Below the pieces are notes generated by a model that was not told where the DNA came from, did not search any database, and was given only the letters and a program-made list of their open reading frames with translations. A DNA stretch of 25,547 nucleotides from an uncultured Clostridia bacterium (GTDB lineage Bacteria; Bacillota; Clostridia; Peptostreptococcales; Anaerovoracaceae). Both the position numbers and the translations under genes were made by a program. Shown here one piece after another: positions 1-6,883 of this stretch; position 1 is the stretch's first letter, and each line of letters starts with the position of its first letter. The DNA lies in NCBI GenBank assembly GCA_934278925.1, contig CAKQWJ010000027.1, forward strand, positions 1-25,547. The letters run 5' to 3'.

Positions 1-101
1 ATTTGTGCCTTTTTTATACGGCTAAATTATTGAATTTTCAATGTTCATCACACCTTTTGGGTGTGGGAAGTTTGAGTTACAAATAGAATGCGGCATTGCC
101 G

Positions 102-133
102 GTAAAAACAGCATCGGCGAATTCTGTTTTTAC
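102..133. repeat. 10-bp perfect inverted repeat upstream of the first flavoprotein gene
   Basis: GTAAAAACAG at 102-111 is exactly complementary to CTGTTTTTAC at 124-133, with a 12-base loop; two further C-G pairs follow after one mismatch. It lies about 75 bases before the preferred start at 210 and just after a possible -10 (TAGAAT, 84-89). It is not followed by a T-run on either strand, so it is not an ordinary terminator; a leader-RNA hairpin or operator is possible. A second small hairpin, CACACC/GGTGTG, lies at 49-65. I see no gene in 1-209. Confidence 0.55.
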
Positions 134-209
134 GGGAAGCGCGAAGGAAAACGAAAGGCGTGAGTCACCCATGGGGCTTGCGCCTTTTGAAGTAGAAACG
201 GACGATACT

Positions 210-1445
210 ATGAAAAAAACATTTGACATTTGCATTATCGGCGCCGGCGCGTCCGGCATGGCAGCAGCTCTGGAGGCAGCGGAGGTAAATCCGGCGGCTC
301 GAATCCTGGTGGTGGAGAAGAACGATCAGCCGGGACGGAAAATCCGCGCCACGGGCAACGGCCGATGCAATATTTCCAACGAAAAAGCGAGGGACAGCCG
401 GCAGGCGGTGCAGCTTCTGGAGAAATGGGGCATCGCAGTTCGCACGCTGGATTCCGGCCTCATGTACCCCTACTCCGAATCCGCCGGGGACGTGGCGGAC
501 CTTCTGGCGATGGAGATGAAAGCCAGGGGCATTTTCCTTTGGACAGACACAATCATAAAAGAAATTTCGCCTCGTCCGGAAACGTCCGACTTTCTTCTGA
601 CGGTGGAAACCGGCGATTCCAAGAAGCGCATCACCGCATCCAAGGTCATCGTCGCAGTCGGCGGAAAAGCCGGCCCTCATTACGGAACCACGGGAGACGG
701 ATACAAAATGATGCGTGGGCTGGGACATACGGTGGTTTCGCCGGTTCCCGTCCTCACGCCGGTGGAGTGCAAGGAGGATGATTGCAATTTAATTGGAGGA
801 ACCCGTGCCAAGGGAAAAGTCGTCTTGAAAGAGCGAGAGGGCGAGGGCTGGAAACCGATTTTTGAAGAGTCGGGAGAGATTCAGTTCACGTCCTTCGGAA
901 TTTCCGGAATCTGTATCTTCAACATGACCCGACACATGCGGTTCAAGCCGGGAAGAGGCATCGATGATTTTCGAATCGAAATCGACCTGTGCCCGGAACG
1001 GGATTTGATGGAGTACATCGCAGGCCGAAAGGAGCGCACGCCGGAGCTGAACGCGGGATGGATCCTCACCTCGGTGTTGAAAGGAAAACTGGCCGTCTAC
1101 GTCCTGGCGAGAACCGGGATTGACGCCGCTAAAGCCATCGGTGAACTGACGGAAGCGGAATGCCGTTCCATCTGTGAACAAGTGCATAAGCTGGAGTTCC
1201 GGCCCACCGGGGTCCGGGGATGGAAGGAAGCGCAGTGCACCTCCGGCGGCGTGGTGCTTTCGGAATTGGATGAGAAAACCGGGGAGTCTAAGCTCTGCCC
1301 GGGATTGTACATTACCGGGGAGCTACAGGACTATGACGGCCCGTGCGGCGGATATAATTTGAATCACGCCTGGCTGACCGGCAGCGCCGCCGGAAGGGAT
1401 GCCGGGGAAAAGTGCAGGATGAATGAAAATCAGAAGGGGATATAG
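210..1445 (+). CDS. NAD(P)/FAD-dependent oxidoreductase of the HI0933/BaiN family
   Basis: The protein (411 aa) is a predicted cytoplasmic flavoprotein. The N-terminal Rossmann motif GAGASG is at residues 11-16, followed by the acidic end of the second strand (VVEKND) and the family-typical GRKIRATGNGRCNISN at 43-58. A mid-protein GTTGDGYKM segment and the C-terminal FAD-contacting GGYNLNHAWLTGSAAG are also present. These are hallmarks of the HI0933-like family, which includes the bile-acid reductase BaiN; the substrate here cannot be read from sequence. The frame stays open upstream to a TTG at 96 and an ATG at 171, but those would add a hydrophilic tail unlike the family, so ATG 210, four residues before the first beta strand, is preferred although its Shine-Dalgarno site is weak. 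The next gene starts three bases after the stop, so the two are probably co-transcribed and may share a redox role. Confidence 0.88.
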   Translation: MKKTFDICIIGAGASGMAAALEAAEVNPAARILVVEKNDQPGRKIRATGNGRCNISNEKARDSRQAVQLLEKWGIAVRTLDSGLMYPYSESAGDVADLLAMEMKARGIFLWTDTIIKEISPRPETSDFLLTVETGDSKKRITASKVIVAVGGKAGPHYGTTGDGYKMMRGLGHTVVSPVPVLTPVECKEDDCNLIGGTRAKGKVVLKEREGEGWKPIFEESGEIQFTSFGISGICIFNMTRHMRFKPGRGIDDFRIEIDLCPERDLMEYIAGRKERTPELNAGWILTSVLKGKLAVYVLARTGIDAAKAIGELTEAECRSICEQVHKLEFRPTGVRGWKEAQCTSGGVVLSELDEKTGESKLCPGLYITGELQDYDGPCGGYNLNHAWLTGSAAGRDAGEKCRMNENQKGI

Positions 1446-1448
1446 AGA

Positions 1449-3008
1449 ATGTATCATTATCGAGTGAATCAGATAAAATTAGCCATCGGAGAACCTAAGG
1501 ACCGAATCCCGGGGCGAATCGGGAAGATGCTGGGAATCTCTTCGGATATGATTCAGAAATACGACATCCGTCGGGAGTCTATCGATGCCCGGAACAAGTC
1601 GGACATCCGGCTAGTCTACACGGTGGATTTTTTTACCCGGAAACCCGTTCGGCGTAAGAACAAAAACCTTCAGGAAGTGGGGGAGGAACGACCGGCAGAA
1701 CCGGTATCCGGAAGCCAAAAGCTTCAGGGACGGCCGCTGATAGTGGGCTTCGGTCCCTGCGGGATTTTTGCCGCATTGAAATTGGCGGAGAAGGGATACC
1801 GGCCGGTGGTCATTGAGCGAGGACAGGCCATGGCGGAACGGGTGGCGGATGTGGAAGCCTTTCGGCAGAAGGGATTGCTGAATCCGGAATCCAACGTGCT
1901 GTTCGGAGAAGGGGGCGCCGGAACTTTTTCGGACGGAAAGCTCACCAGCGGAATTAAGAACGGGCACATCCGGGAGGTGCTGGAGGTCTTTGCGGAGGCC
2001 GGCGCCAACCCGGCGATTCTGTACGAACACCGCCCGCATATCGGCACCGATGTGCTTCGGGAAGTGATTGTGAATATTCGCCACAAAATCCTTTCCCTGG
2101 GCGGCGAAGTGCGGTTCGGAACCCGACTGGAGTCTCTTCAGACAGAAGAGGGCCGGCTCACCGGCGCGGTGCTGGTGAACGATGAAGGAAAGCGGGAAGA
2201 GTTTGCCACCGATGCGCTGATTCTGGCAATCGGTCACAGCGCTCGGGATACCTTCGAAATGATCCATGAGAAAAAACTTCCGATGGAGCAGAAGCCTCTT
2301 TCCATCGGAGTTCGAATGGAACACCCGCAGGACCTAATCGATCGGGCCCAGTACGGAGAGGAGCGGAGACTTCCCCCGGCGGACTACAAGGTGTCCTACC
2401 GCGCCTCTAACGGCAGAGGGGTCTATTCCTTCTGCATGTGCCCCGGCGGCGAAGTAATCGTCTGCTCCACCCGGGAAAAGGAACTTTGCGTGAACGGAAT
2501 GAGCAACAGCAAGCGGGACAGCGGCACCGCCAACAGCGGCATCCTGTGCGATGTGCGCACATCGGATTTTGAGTCCGACGATGTGCTGGCGGGCGTTCGC
2601 TTCCAGGAGAAGTACGAGCGGCTGGCGTATGAGAAGGGGCTGGAAGAACACGGCGAGATTTTCCGGGCGCCGGAGTGCACCATGGAGGAGTTCTTGACCG
2701 GCACGGGAAACAGCCGTTTCGTCACGGAATCGTTGCCGGATTTTGCGGTGGAAGGACTGCGGGAAGCGGTACCTCATTTTGCCCGCAAGATTAAGGACTA
2801 TGATTTGCCGGACGCCAAAATCAAGAGTGTGGAAACCCGAAGCTCTTCCCCGGTTCGAATCCTCCGGGATGAAAGCGGGCAGAGTGAAATCCGCGGAATC
2901 TATCCGGCGGGTGAAGGCGCCGGCTATGCGGGGGGAATTACCTCCGCGGCCTGCGACGGCATCCGAGCGGCCTATCACGTGATTGAGACCTTTGCGAAAC
3001 CGGAATAG
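1449..3008 (+). CDS. Uncharacterised FAD-dependent dehydrogenase (COG2509-like)
   Basis: This 519-aa protein has an N-terminal domain of about 90 residues (MYHYRVNQIKL onward) of the type found ahead of the flavin domain in COG2509 proteins. A Rossmann FAD site follows, with GFGPCG at 100-105 and VIERG at about 121. The conserved FGEGGAGTFSDGKL follows, and a C-terminal IYPAGEGAGYAGG closes the FAD pocket. The length is normal for the family. Start choice is firm: AAGGGGA at 1434-1440 lies eight bases before ATG 1449. It follows the HI0933-family gene by three bases, so it is almost certainly translated from the same transcript. The family is widespread in Clostridia, but I know of no assigned substrate. 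No hairpin follows directly; transcription probably stops at the bidirectional terminator near 3444. Confidence 0.88.
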   Translation: MYHYRVNQIKLAIGEPKDRIPGRIGKMLGISSDMIQKYDIRRESIDARNKSDIRLVYTVDFFTRKPVRRKNKNLQEVGEERPAEPVSGSQKLQGRPLIVGFGPCGIFAALKLAEKGYRPVVIERGQAMAERVADVEAFRQKGLLNPESNVLFGEGGAGTFSDGKLTSGIKNGHIREVLEVFAEAGANPAILYEHRPHIGTDVLREVIVNIRHKILSLGGEVRFGTRLESLQTEEGRLTGAVLVNDEGKREEFATDALILAIGHSARDTFEMIHEKKLPMEQKPLSIGVRMEHPQDLIDRAQYGEERRLPPADYKVSYRASNGRGVYSFCMCPGGEVIVCSTREKELCVNGMSNSKRDSGTANSGILCDVRTSDFESDDVLAGVRFQEKYERLAYEKGLEEHGEIFRAPECTMEEFLTGTGNSRFVTESLPDFAVEGLREAVPHFARKIKDYDLPDAKIKSVETRSSSPVRILRDESGQSEIRGIYPAGEGAGYAGGITSAACDGIRAAYHVIETFAKPE

Positions 3009-3054
3009 AAATGGTGGTCCAATTGTATTATCTGTCGAATTTACGCACAATCTC

Positions 3055-3339
3055 ATATGTCTAGAATTTTGAAGGCAGTTCACGCTAATTGACAGAAAAA
3101 TAGGATTTAGCGTGAACGCAATTCGCCGTTTAGGCGGAACTCTAATTTTGAATTGAAGGATTACCGCCGTTAGTTCACGCTGATAAAACGATTCCTTTCA
3201 AAAAGCGTGAACTATTTTCACAAGGTTGGTTTGCCGCGAAAATTTGCATGGCAAAACCGTGTATGTCCAAAAATAAATTCACGCTAATCAACAAAAATTG
3301 CAAGAATAGCGTGAAGCTGCCTTGAAATTCTAGACATAT
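3055..3339. repeat. 285-bp terminal-inverted-repeat element with three internal hairpins (MITE-like)
   Basis: The left end at 3055 (ATATGTCTAGAATTT, then AAGGCAG and TTCACGCTA) is repeated in inverted orientation at the right end, finishing at 3339, giving imperfect terminal repeats of about 30 bp. Inside are three stem-loops sharing one arm sequence. They are TTCACGCTAA/TTAGCGTGAA at 3079-3088/3107-3116, TAGTTCACGCT/AGCGTGAACTA at 3171-3181/3204-3214, and TTCACGCTA/TAGCGTGAA at 3278-3286/3307-3315. Two weaker pairs, GGCGG/CCGCC (3133-3137/3164-3168) and GGTTTGCC/GGCAAAACC (3228-3235/3250-3258), fill the gaps. No coding frame of note and no clear target-site duplication is visible. It fills most of the 478-bp gap between two convergent genes. 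A non-autonomous mobile element or a palindromic intergenic repeat family fits best. Confidence 0.65.
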
Positions 3340-3392
3340 TTAATTTATTCCGTTTAAAGAATTCTAGTTTTTGAACAAACGTCAAAAAGTGA

Positions 3393-3444
3393 AAAACCTG
3401 CACCGGTCAGCAACAACTTGACATTGCTGACCGGTGCAGGTTTT
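3393..3444 (-). terminator. Strong bidirectional intrinsic terminator between convergent genes
   Basis: A perfect 21-bp stem pairs 3393-3413 with 3424-3444 around a 10-base loop. The core is CCTGCACCGGTCAGCAA. On the minus strand the stem runs into TTTTTCACTTTTT, ending the dCMP deaminase-dapB transcript; on the plus strand it is followed by TTTTGTT, so it can also stop reading from the flavoprotein pair. Confidence 0.88.
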
Positions 3445-3454
3445 GTTCCTTAGC

Positions 3455-3511
3455 ACTTTTACAGTCCGAATGCTTCCTTAATACTTTTACAGTCCAAATG
3501 CTTCTTTGATA
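3455..3511 (-). repeat. Tandem 28-bp duplication of the dapB 3' end
   Basis: ACTTTTACAGTCC-AATGCTTC-TT-ATA occurs twice, at 3455-3483 and 3483-3511, with three base differences. The right copy is the real end of dapB; read on the minus strand, the left copy again spells IKEAFGL followed by TAA. It is therefore a fossil second C-terminus just downstream of the gene, left by a local duplication or by replacement of the gene end. Confidence 0.75.
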
Positions 3512-4281
3512 GTGTAGAAGCCCTTCGGCTTGTCCTGAATGAATTCCGCCGCGTCTACTGCGCCGGCGGCAAAGGACTTGAAGCTGCCGGAGTGGTGGGT
3601 GATCTCCAGGCGCTCGCTGGTTCCCACGAAGTAGGTGGTGTGGCTGCTCGGAATATCTCCGCCGCGCAGGGAGTGGAAACCAATATTTCCGTGTTGGCGA
3701 GGGCTGACGCCGCAGCGTCCGTATACCGCTTCCTCTTCCAGGGAGACGCCGCGGGCATCGGCCACGATTTCACCGATTTCCTTTGCAGTGCCGCTCGGTG
3801 CATCCAGCTTTGTATTATCGTGCATATCCAGAATTTCCACGTCTACATCGCCGGCCAGCTCTGCCGCTTCCTGGATCAGCTTGAACATGATGTTTACCAG
3901 CTTGGAGGTGTTGGCTGCCAACATCACCGGAATATCTTCGGCCGCGTCGTGGAATTCTTTTACTTGATCCGGGGTGAAGCCGGTGGAACCGCAGATCAGC
4001 GCCTTGCCGTGGGCTCTTGCGGCAGCCAGACTGCGCATGCCCATCTCCACGGTGGAGAAATCGATGATAACGTCGCAATTATCGATTACCGATTCCAGGT
4101 CATCGACTACCGGTGCGCCGATGGTTTTGCCCAGCATCGCCACTTCGCCGATGTCCTTGCCGATGTAATCCCTTCCGGCAGGACCGACGCCTGCAACGAT
4201 TTCAATACCTTCCCGCTGAGAAGCGATCTCGGTGATGAATTTTCCCATTTTTCCTCTCGGTCCAACGACAATTAATTTCAT
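3487..4281 (-). CDS. dapB: 4-hydroxy-tetrahydrodipicolinate reductase
   Basis: DapB reduces the dehydrated product of DapA to tetrahydrodipicolinate, on the way to meso-diaminopimelate and lysine. The 264-aa length is normal. The dinucleotide site is GPRGKMG (7-13), and the central DFSTVEMG and ICGSTGFT segments are typical. The catalytic region reads EILDMHDNTKLDAPSGTA (149-166). It keeps the catalytic His (154) and Lys (158) in register with the E. coli HHRHK motif, but the three residues between them are D, N and T. GFHSLRGGDIPSSHT matches the substrate loop. ATG 4281 is preceded by AAAGGAAGG. It lies 82 bp downstream of the dCMP deaminase gene on the same strand without a convincing terminator between, so the two are probably one operon ending at the 3393-3444 terminator. 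Confidence 0.95.
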   Translation of the reverse strand: MKLIVVGPRGKMGKFITEIASQREGIEIVAGVGPAGRDYIGKDIGEVAMLGKTIGAPVVDDLESVIDNCDVIIDFSTVEMGMRSLAAARAHGKALICGSTGFTPDQVKEFHDAAEDIPVMLAANTSKLVNIMFKLIQEAAELAGDVDVEILDMHDNTKLDAPSGTAKEIGEIVADARGVSLEEEAVYGRCGVSPRQHGNIGFHSLRGGDIPSSHTTYFVGTSERLEITHHSGSFKSFAAGAVDAAEFIQDKPKGFYTIKEAFGL

Positions 4282-4363
4282 AATGATATAACCTTCCTTT
4301 CTGCGTAATTGTATTTACGGTGTAATATAATCTCTTTTGGGTCGAATCCTACCGGTACGGATT

Positions 4364-4849
4364 CTATTTGTCCACCCGGAAGTCCAGAACGATTTGTTCT
4401 GTGTGGGGCTCCAGCTGACGCATCTGCACGCCTGCTGCTCGGAGCATGGTTTTGGAAGCCAGAGTGGCATCGGTGTCTGCGTACTTGTCGCTGAGATAGA
4501 CGATTTCCCGAATGCCGGATTGAATGATGGCTTTGGTGCACTCGTTGCAAGGGAAGAGGGATACGTAGAGGGAAGCCCCCTTCAGCGACTGGCCGCCGGA
4601 ATTGAGAATGGCGTTGAGTTCCGCATGGACAACGTAAGCGTATTTGGTGTCTTTGCCGGTGCGTTCCCATGGGAAAACATCATCGGAGCAATTCTTCGGA
4701 AAACCGTTGTATCCGGTGGAAATGATGATGTTGTCCCGGTTCACGATGCAGGCACCCACCTGAGTATTCGGGTCTTTGCTGCGTTTTGCCGCCAGCAGAG
4801 AAACCCCCATAAAATATTCATCCCAAGAAATATAATCTGTTCGTTTCAT
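4364..4849 (-). CDS. dCMP deaminase (ComEB-like zinc deaminase)
   Basis: The 161-aa protein belongs to the cytidine/deoxycytidylate deaminase family and should convert dCMP to dUMP, feeding dTMP synthesis in the cytoplasm. Zinc and catalytic motifs are HAE at 75-77 and PCNEC at 100-104. The segment GYNGFPKNCSDDVFPW (46-61) is characteristic of dCMP deaminases rather than tRNA or free-cytidine deaminases. ATG 4849 has the Shine-Dalgarno AAAAGGGG about ten bases upstream and a near-consensus promoter at 4913-4941. It is the first gene of the minus-strand pair with dapB. Late-competence protein ComEB belongs to the same family, but no competence genes are nearby, so a nucleotide-metabolism role is the simpler reading. 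Confidence 0.93.
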   Translation of the reverse strand: MKRTDYISWDEYFMGVSLLAAKRSKDPNTQVGACIVNRDNIIISTGYNGFPKNCSDDVFPWERTGKDTKYAYVVHAELNAILNSGGQSLKGASLYVSLFPCNECTKAIIQSGIREIVYLSDKYADTDATLASKTMLRAAGVQMRQLEPHTEQIVLDFRVDK

Positions 4850-4912
4850 TCTGTTTGTTCCCCTTTTGGTTCCGTTGGGATTGACCGTATTTCCCCAACA
4901 ATTTATAAAATT

Positions 4913-4941
4913 ATTCTACAATACCCGATTGCGGTTATCAA
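4913..4941 (-). promoter_or_regulatory. Sigma-A type promoter of the dCMP deaminase-dapB pair
   Basis: On the minus strand TTGATA (4936-4941) and TAGAAT (4913-4918) are separated by exactly 17 bases, about 65 bases before ATG 4849. Confidence 0.72.
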
Positions 4942-4945
4942 GCAC

Positions 4946-4959
4946 AAGAACGTGTTCTT
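4946..4959. promoter_or_regulatory. Palindrome between two divergent promoters, candidate operator
   Basis: AAGAAC-GT-GTTCTT is a perfect 6+6 inverted repeat lying just outside both -35 boxes (4936-4941 on minus, 4984-4989 on plus). The position suits a regulator of both transcripts. The two-base spacer rules out the usual Firmicutes LexA box, which has four bases between GAAC and GTTC. Confidence 0.4.
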
Positions 4960-4983
4960 TTTGGAGGACGTACTGCCGTTTAT

Positions 4984-5012
4984 TTGATAAGAATGTTCAA
5001 ATGTTGTATAAT
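4984..5012 (+). promoter_or_regulatory. Sigma-A type promoter of the DUF2207-typA operon
   Basis: TTGATA (4984-4989) and a perfect TATAAT (5007-5012) are 17 bases apart, 29 bases before the ATG at 5042, giving a short leader with AAGGAG at 5029-5034. Confidence 0.8.
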
Positions 5013-5041
5013 AATACGATTATTGTCTAAGGAGAAAAAAT

Positions 5042-6883
5042 ATGAGCACTCTGAAAAGAAGTATCCGAAATTATATGCAGGTGGCCGTGGTGCTTGCCTT
5101 CTTTTGCTTGGTATTTTTGAATATTGCCATCCCAATATACGGGGATGCGAAATCGGAAGGATATGAGCTCTTGGAATACAATCAGGAGACTCAGATTCTG
5201 AAGTCCCACGAGTACGAAGTGACGCTGAAACTGCGGGTGAATGCACCGAAGGGGCTGAGCTCCGTAAAGGTAAATCTTCCAACGGGAAAGTATTCCCTGA
5301 CGGATGTGAAGACCATCGGCTGCACCGGACAGGCGATGAAAGATGCCAACAGCAACTACTACATTCAGCTGAAACCGGACACCAAAGACAACAAGTTTGC
5401 GGAAGGAGAGAACCTGTTCTCCGTCCACTATTTGATTCGGGAATACAAAGATGAAAACAAGAGATACGACATGTTCCTGTACGACGCACTTTCAACCAAC
5501 TGGAATGTGCCGATTCAGAAACTGAATCTGACGTTGGTATTCCCATCCGACTTTGATCTGTCGGACCTGCAGTACTACGGCGGCCAGTACGGCGCACGGA
5601 ACGTGCAGAATACGCTGAAGTATGAAATGAAAGACGGAAAGCTCCACATGACCGGAACCCATCTGCCGGCCAACTTCGGCATCACCTTCAAGGCACAGCA
5701 GAAGGACGGCTACTGGCAGGGAGCATTGGATAATTCCTGGACGGTACAGATGAGCATCATCCTTCTGTCCATCACCTTGCTTCTTATTTTCCTGTTCTGG
5801 TTCATCGGAGGAAGGGATCCGAAGGTGGCAAAGACGGTGGAAATGCATCCGATTGAAGGCGTGACCCCGGCGGATATCGGGTACCTGTTCTACGGACACA
5901 CCCGGATTCGGGATATTGCGGTGCTGATTGTGTACCTGGCAACCAAGGGATATCTTAAGATAGTGGAATACCGGCCAAAGAAATATACGCTGGTCCCGCT
6001 GGCAGAACCGAAAGAAGAAGAGCGGTACATCCGGACGGCATACAATATTCTTTTTGAAGACGTGTATGAAGGCAGACCGCTGGAACCGAAGATGGTGCAC
6101 CCGAGACTTCGCGCAGTGCGGAAGAATATCGGCGTCAGCATTGAGAACGGATTCAATGCGCCGAACATGAAAGCCTGCACCGGAATTTCCAAGGGGCTGC
6201 GTGTTTTGAGCATCTTGCTCCTCTCCGCCTGCATGGGCGGCGTGTGCGTTCTGGCACGGCTGTTCAGCTATCAGGAAATCGGCGTGACGGATTTCCTGAT
6301 TCCGGCGGGGATTATCGCATTGATTCTGATTGCAATCAATATTCGCTATGACAGAAGATACGATATGGATCGTAATTCCTATCGCACCAGCATGATTATT
6401 CTGCTTGCCGTTTACGTCGGCGTAATTGGATTCGGCGGCATTCGATTCTATCTGCAAGGCGGCAGCCTGCTTGTGGGAGCGGCAGCACTTCTGTGCGGTT
6501 TGGCAGCGCTGGTTCTCACTTTGCTGATGAAGAAGCGAGGAAAAGGAAATGCGGAGCTGGTTACCCGGCTCCTGTGCATGAAGAATTTCATCAGTCAGGC
6601 GAACGGTGCTGAGATGGCGAAGGCCGGACTGCTTCATCCGGATTATTATTATGAAATGCTTCCGTATGCCCTGGCATTCTCTCAGGAGGAACTGTGGGCG
6701 AGAAAATTCCGGTGGATTGGCTCCAAGGGAGCGGAGTTCTACGAGGAAAAGGCGGAAGGGAACACTATGGTAATCGGTCATGCTCGGAAACGAACCGAGC
6801 AGGTGGCAAGGGATTTGAAGACCTTCTGCCGTACCGTAGAAAACGATTATCATTTGACAAATAGAAGAAGGAGAATTTTTTAA
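5042..6883 (+). CDS. DUF2207 (YciQ-like) predicted membrane protein
   Basis: The 613-aa protein begins with a signal-anchor segment (about residues 12-33), followed by an extracellular, beta-rich domain to about 235. A membrane helix (237-256) ends in FWFIGGRDP, and the family-typical VEMHPIEGVTPADIGYL leads into a cytoplasmic winged-helix-like part with YLATKGYLKI. Four hydrophobic helices follow at about 386-406, 416-434, 449-469 and 474-495, then a cytoplasmic tail with HPDYYYEMLPYALAF. This order is that of DUF2207 proteins, whose biochemical role is unknown. AAGGAG lies seven bases before ATG 5042. The stop codon shares its last base with the typA start (TAATG), so the two are translationally coupled. 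That pairing is unusual and is the only functional hint here. Confidence 0.88.
   Translation: MSTLKRSIRNYMQVAVVLAFFCLVFLNIAIPIYGDAKSEGYELLEYNQETQILKSHEYEVTLKLRVNAPKGLSSVKVNLPTGKYSLTDVKTIGCTGQAMKDANSNYYIQLKPDTKDNKFAEGENLFSVHYLIREYKDENKRYDMFLYDALSTNWNVPIQKLNLTLVFPSDFDLSDLQYYGGQYGARNVQNTLKYEMKDGKLHMTGTHLPANFGITFKAQQKDGYWQGALDNSWTVQMSIILLSITLLLIFLFWFIGGRDPKVAKTVEMHPIEGVTPADIGYLFYGHTRIRDIAVLIVYLATKGYLKIVEYRPKKYTLVPLAEPKEEERYIRTAYNILFEDVYEGRPLEPKMVHPRLRAVRKNIGVSIENGFNAPNMKACTGISKGLRVLSILLLSACMGGVCVLARLFSYQEIGVTDFLIPAGIIALILIAINIRYDRRYDMDRNSYRTSMIILLAVYVGVIGFGGIRFYLQGGSLLVGAAALLCGLAALVLTLLMKKRGKGNAELVTRLLCMKNFISQANGAEMAKAGLLHPDYYYEMLPYALAFSQEELWARKFRWIGSKGAEFYEEKAEGNTMVIGHARKRTEQVARDLKTFCRTVENDYHLTNRRRRIF

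Noticed and set aside
4344..4364. Terminator between the dCMP deaminase gene and dapB
   Set aside because: GAATCC/GGATTC gives only six pairs with a nine-base loop and no T-run on the minus strand.
4946..4959. LexA box between the divergent promoters
   Set aside because: The half-sites are separated by two bases, not the four of the Gram-positive LexA motif.
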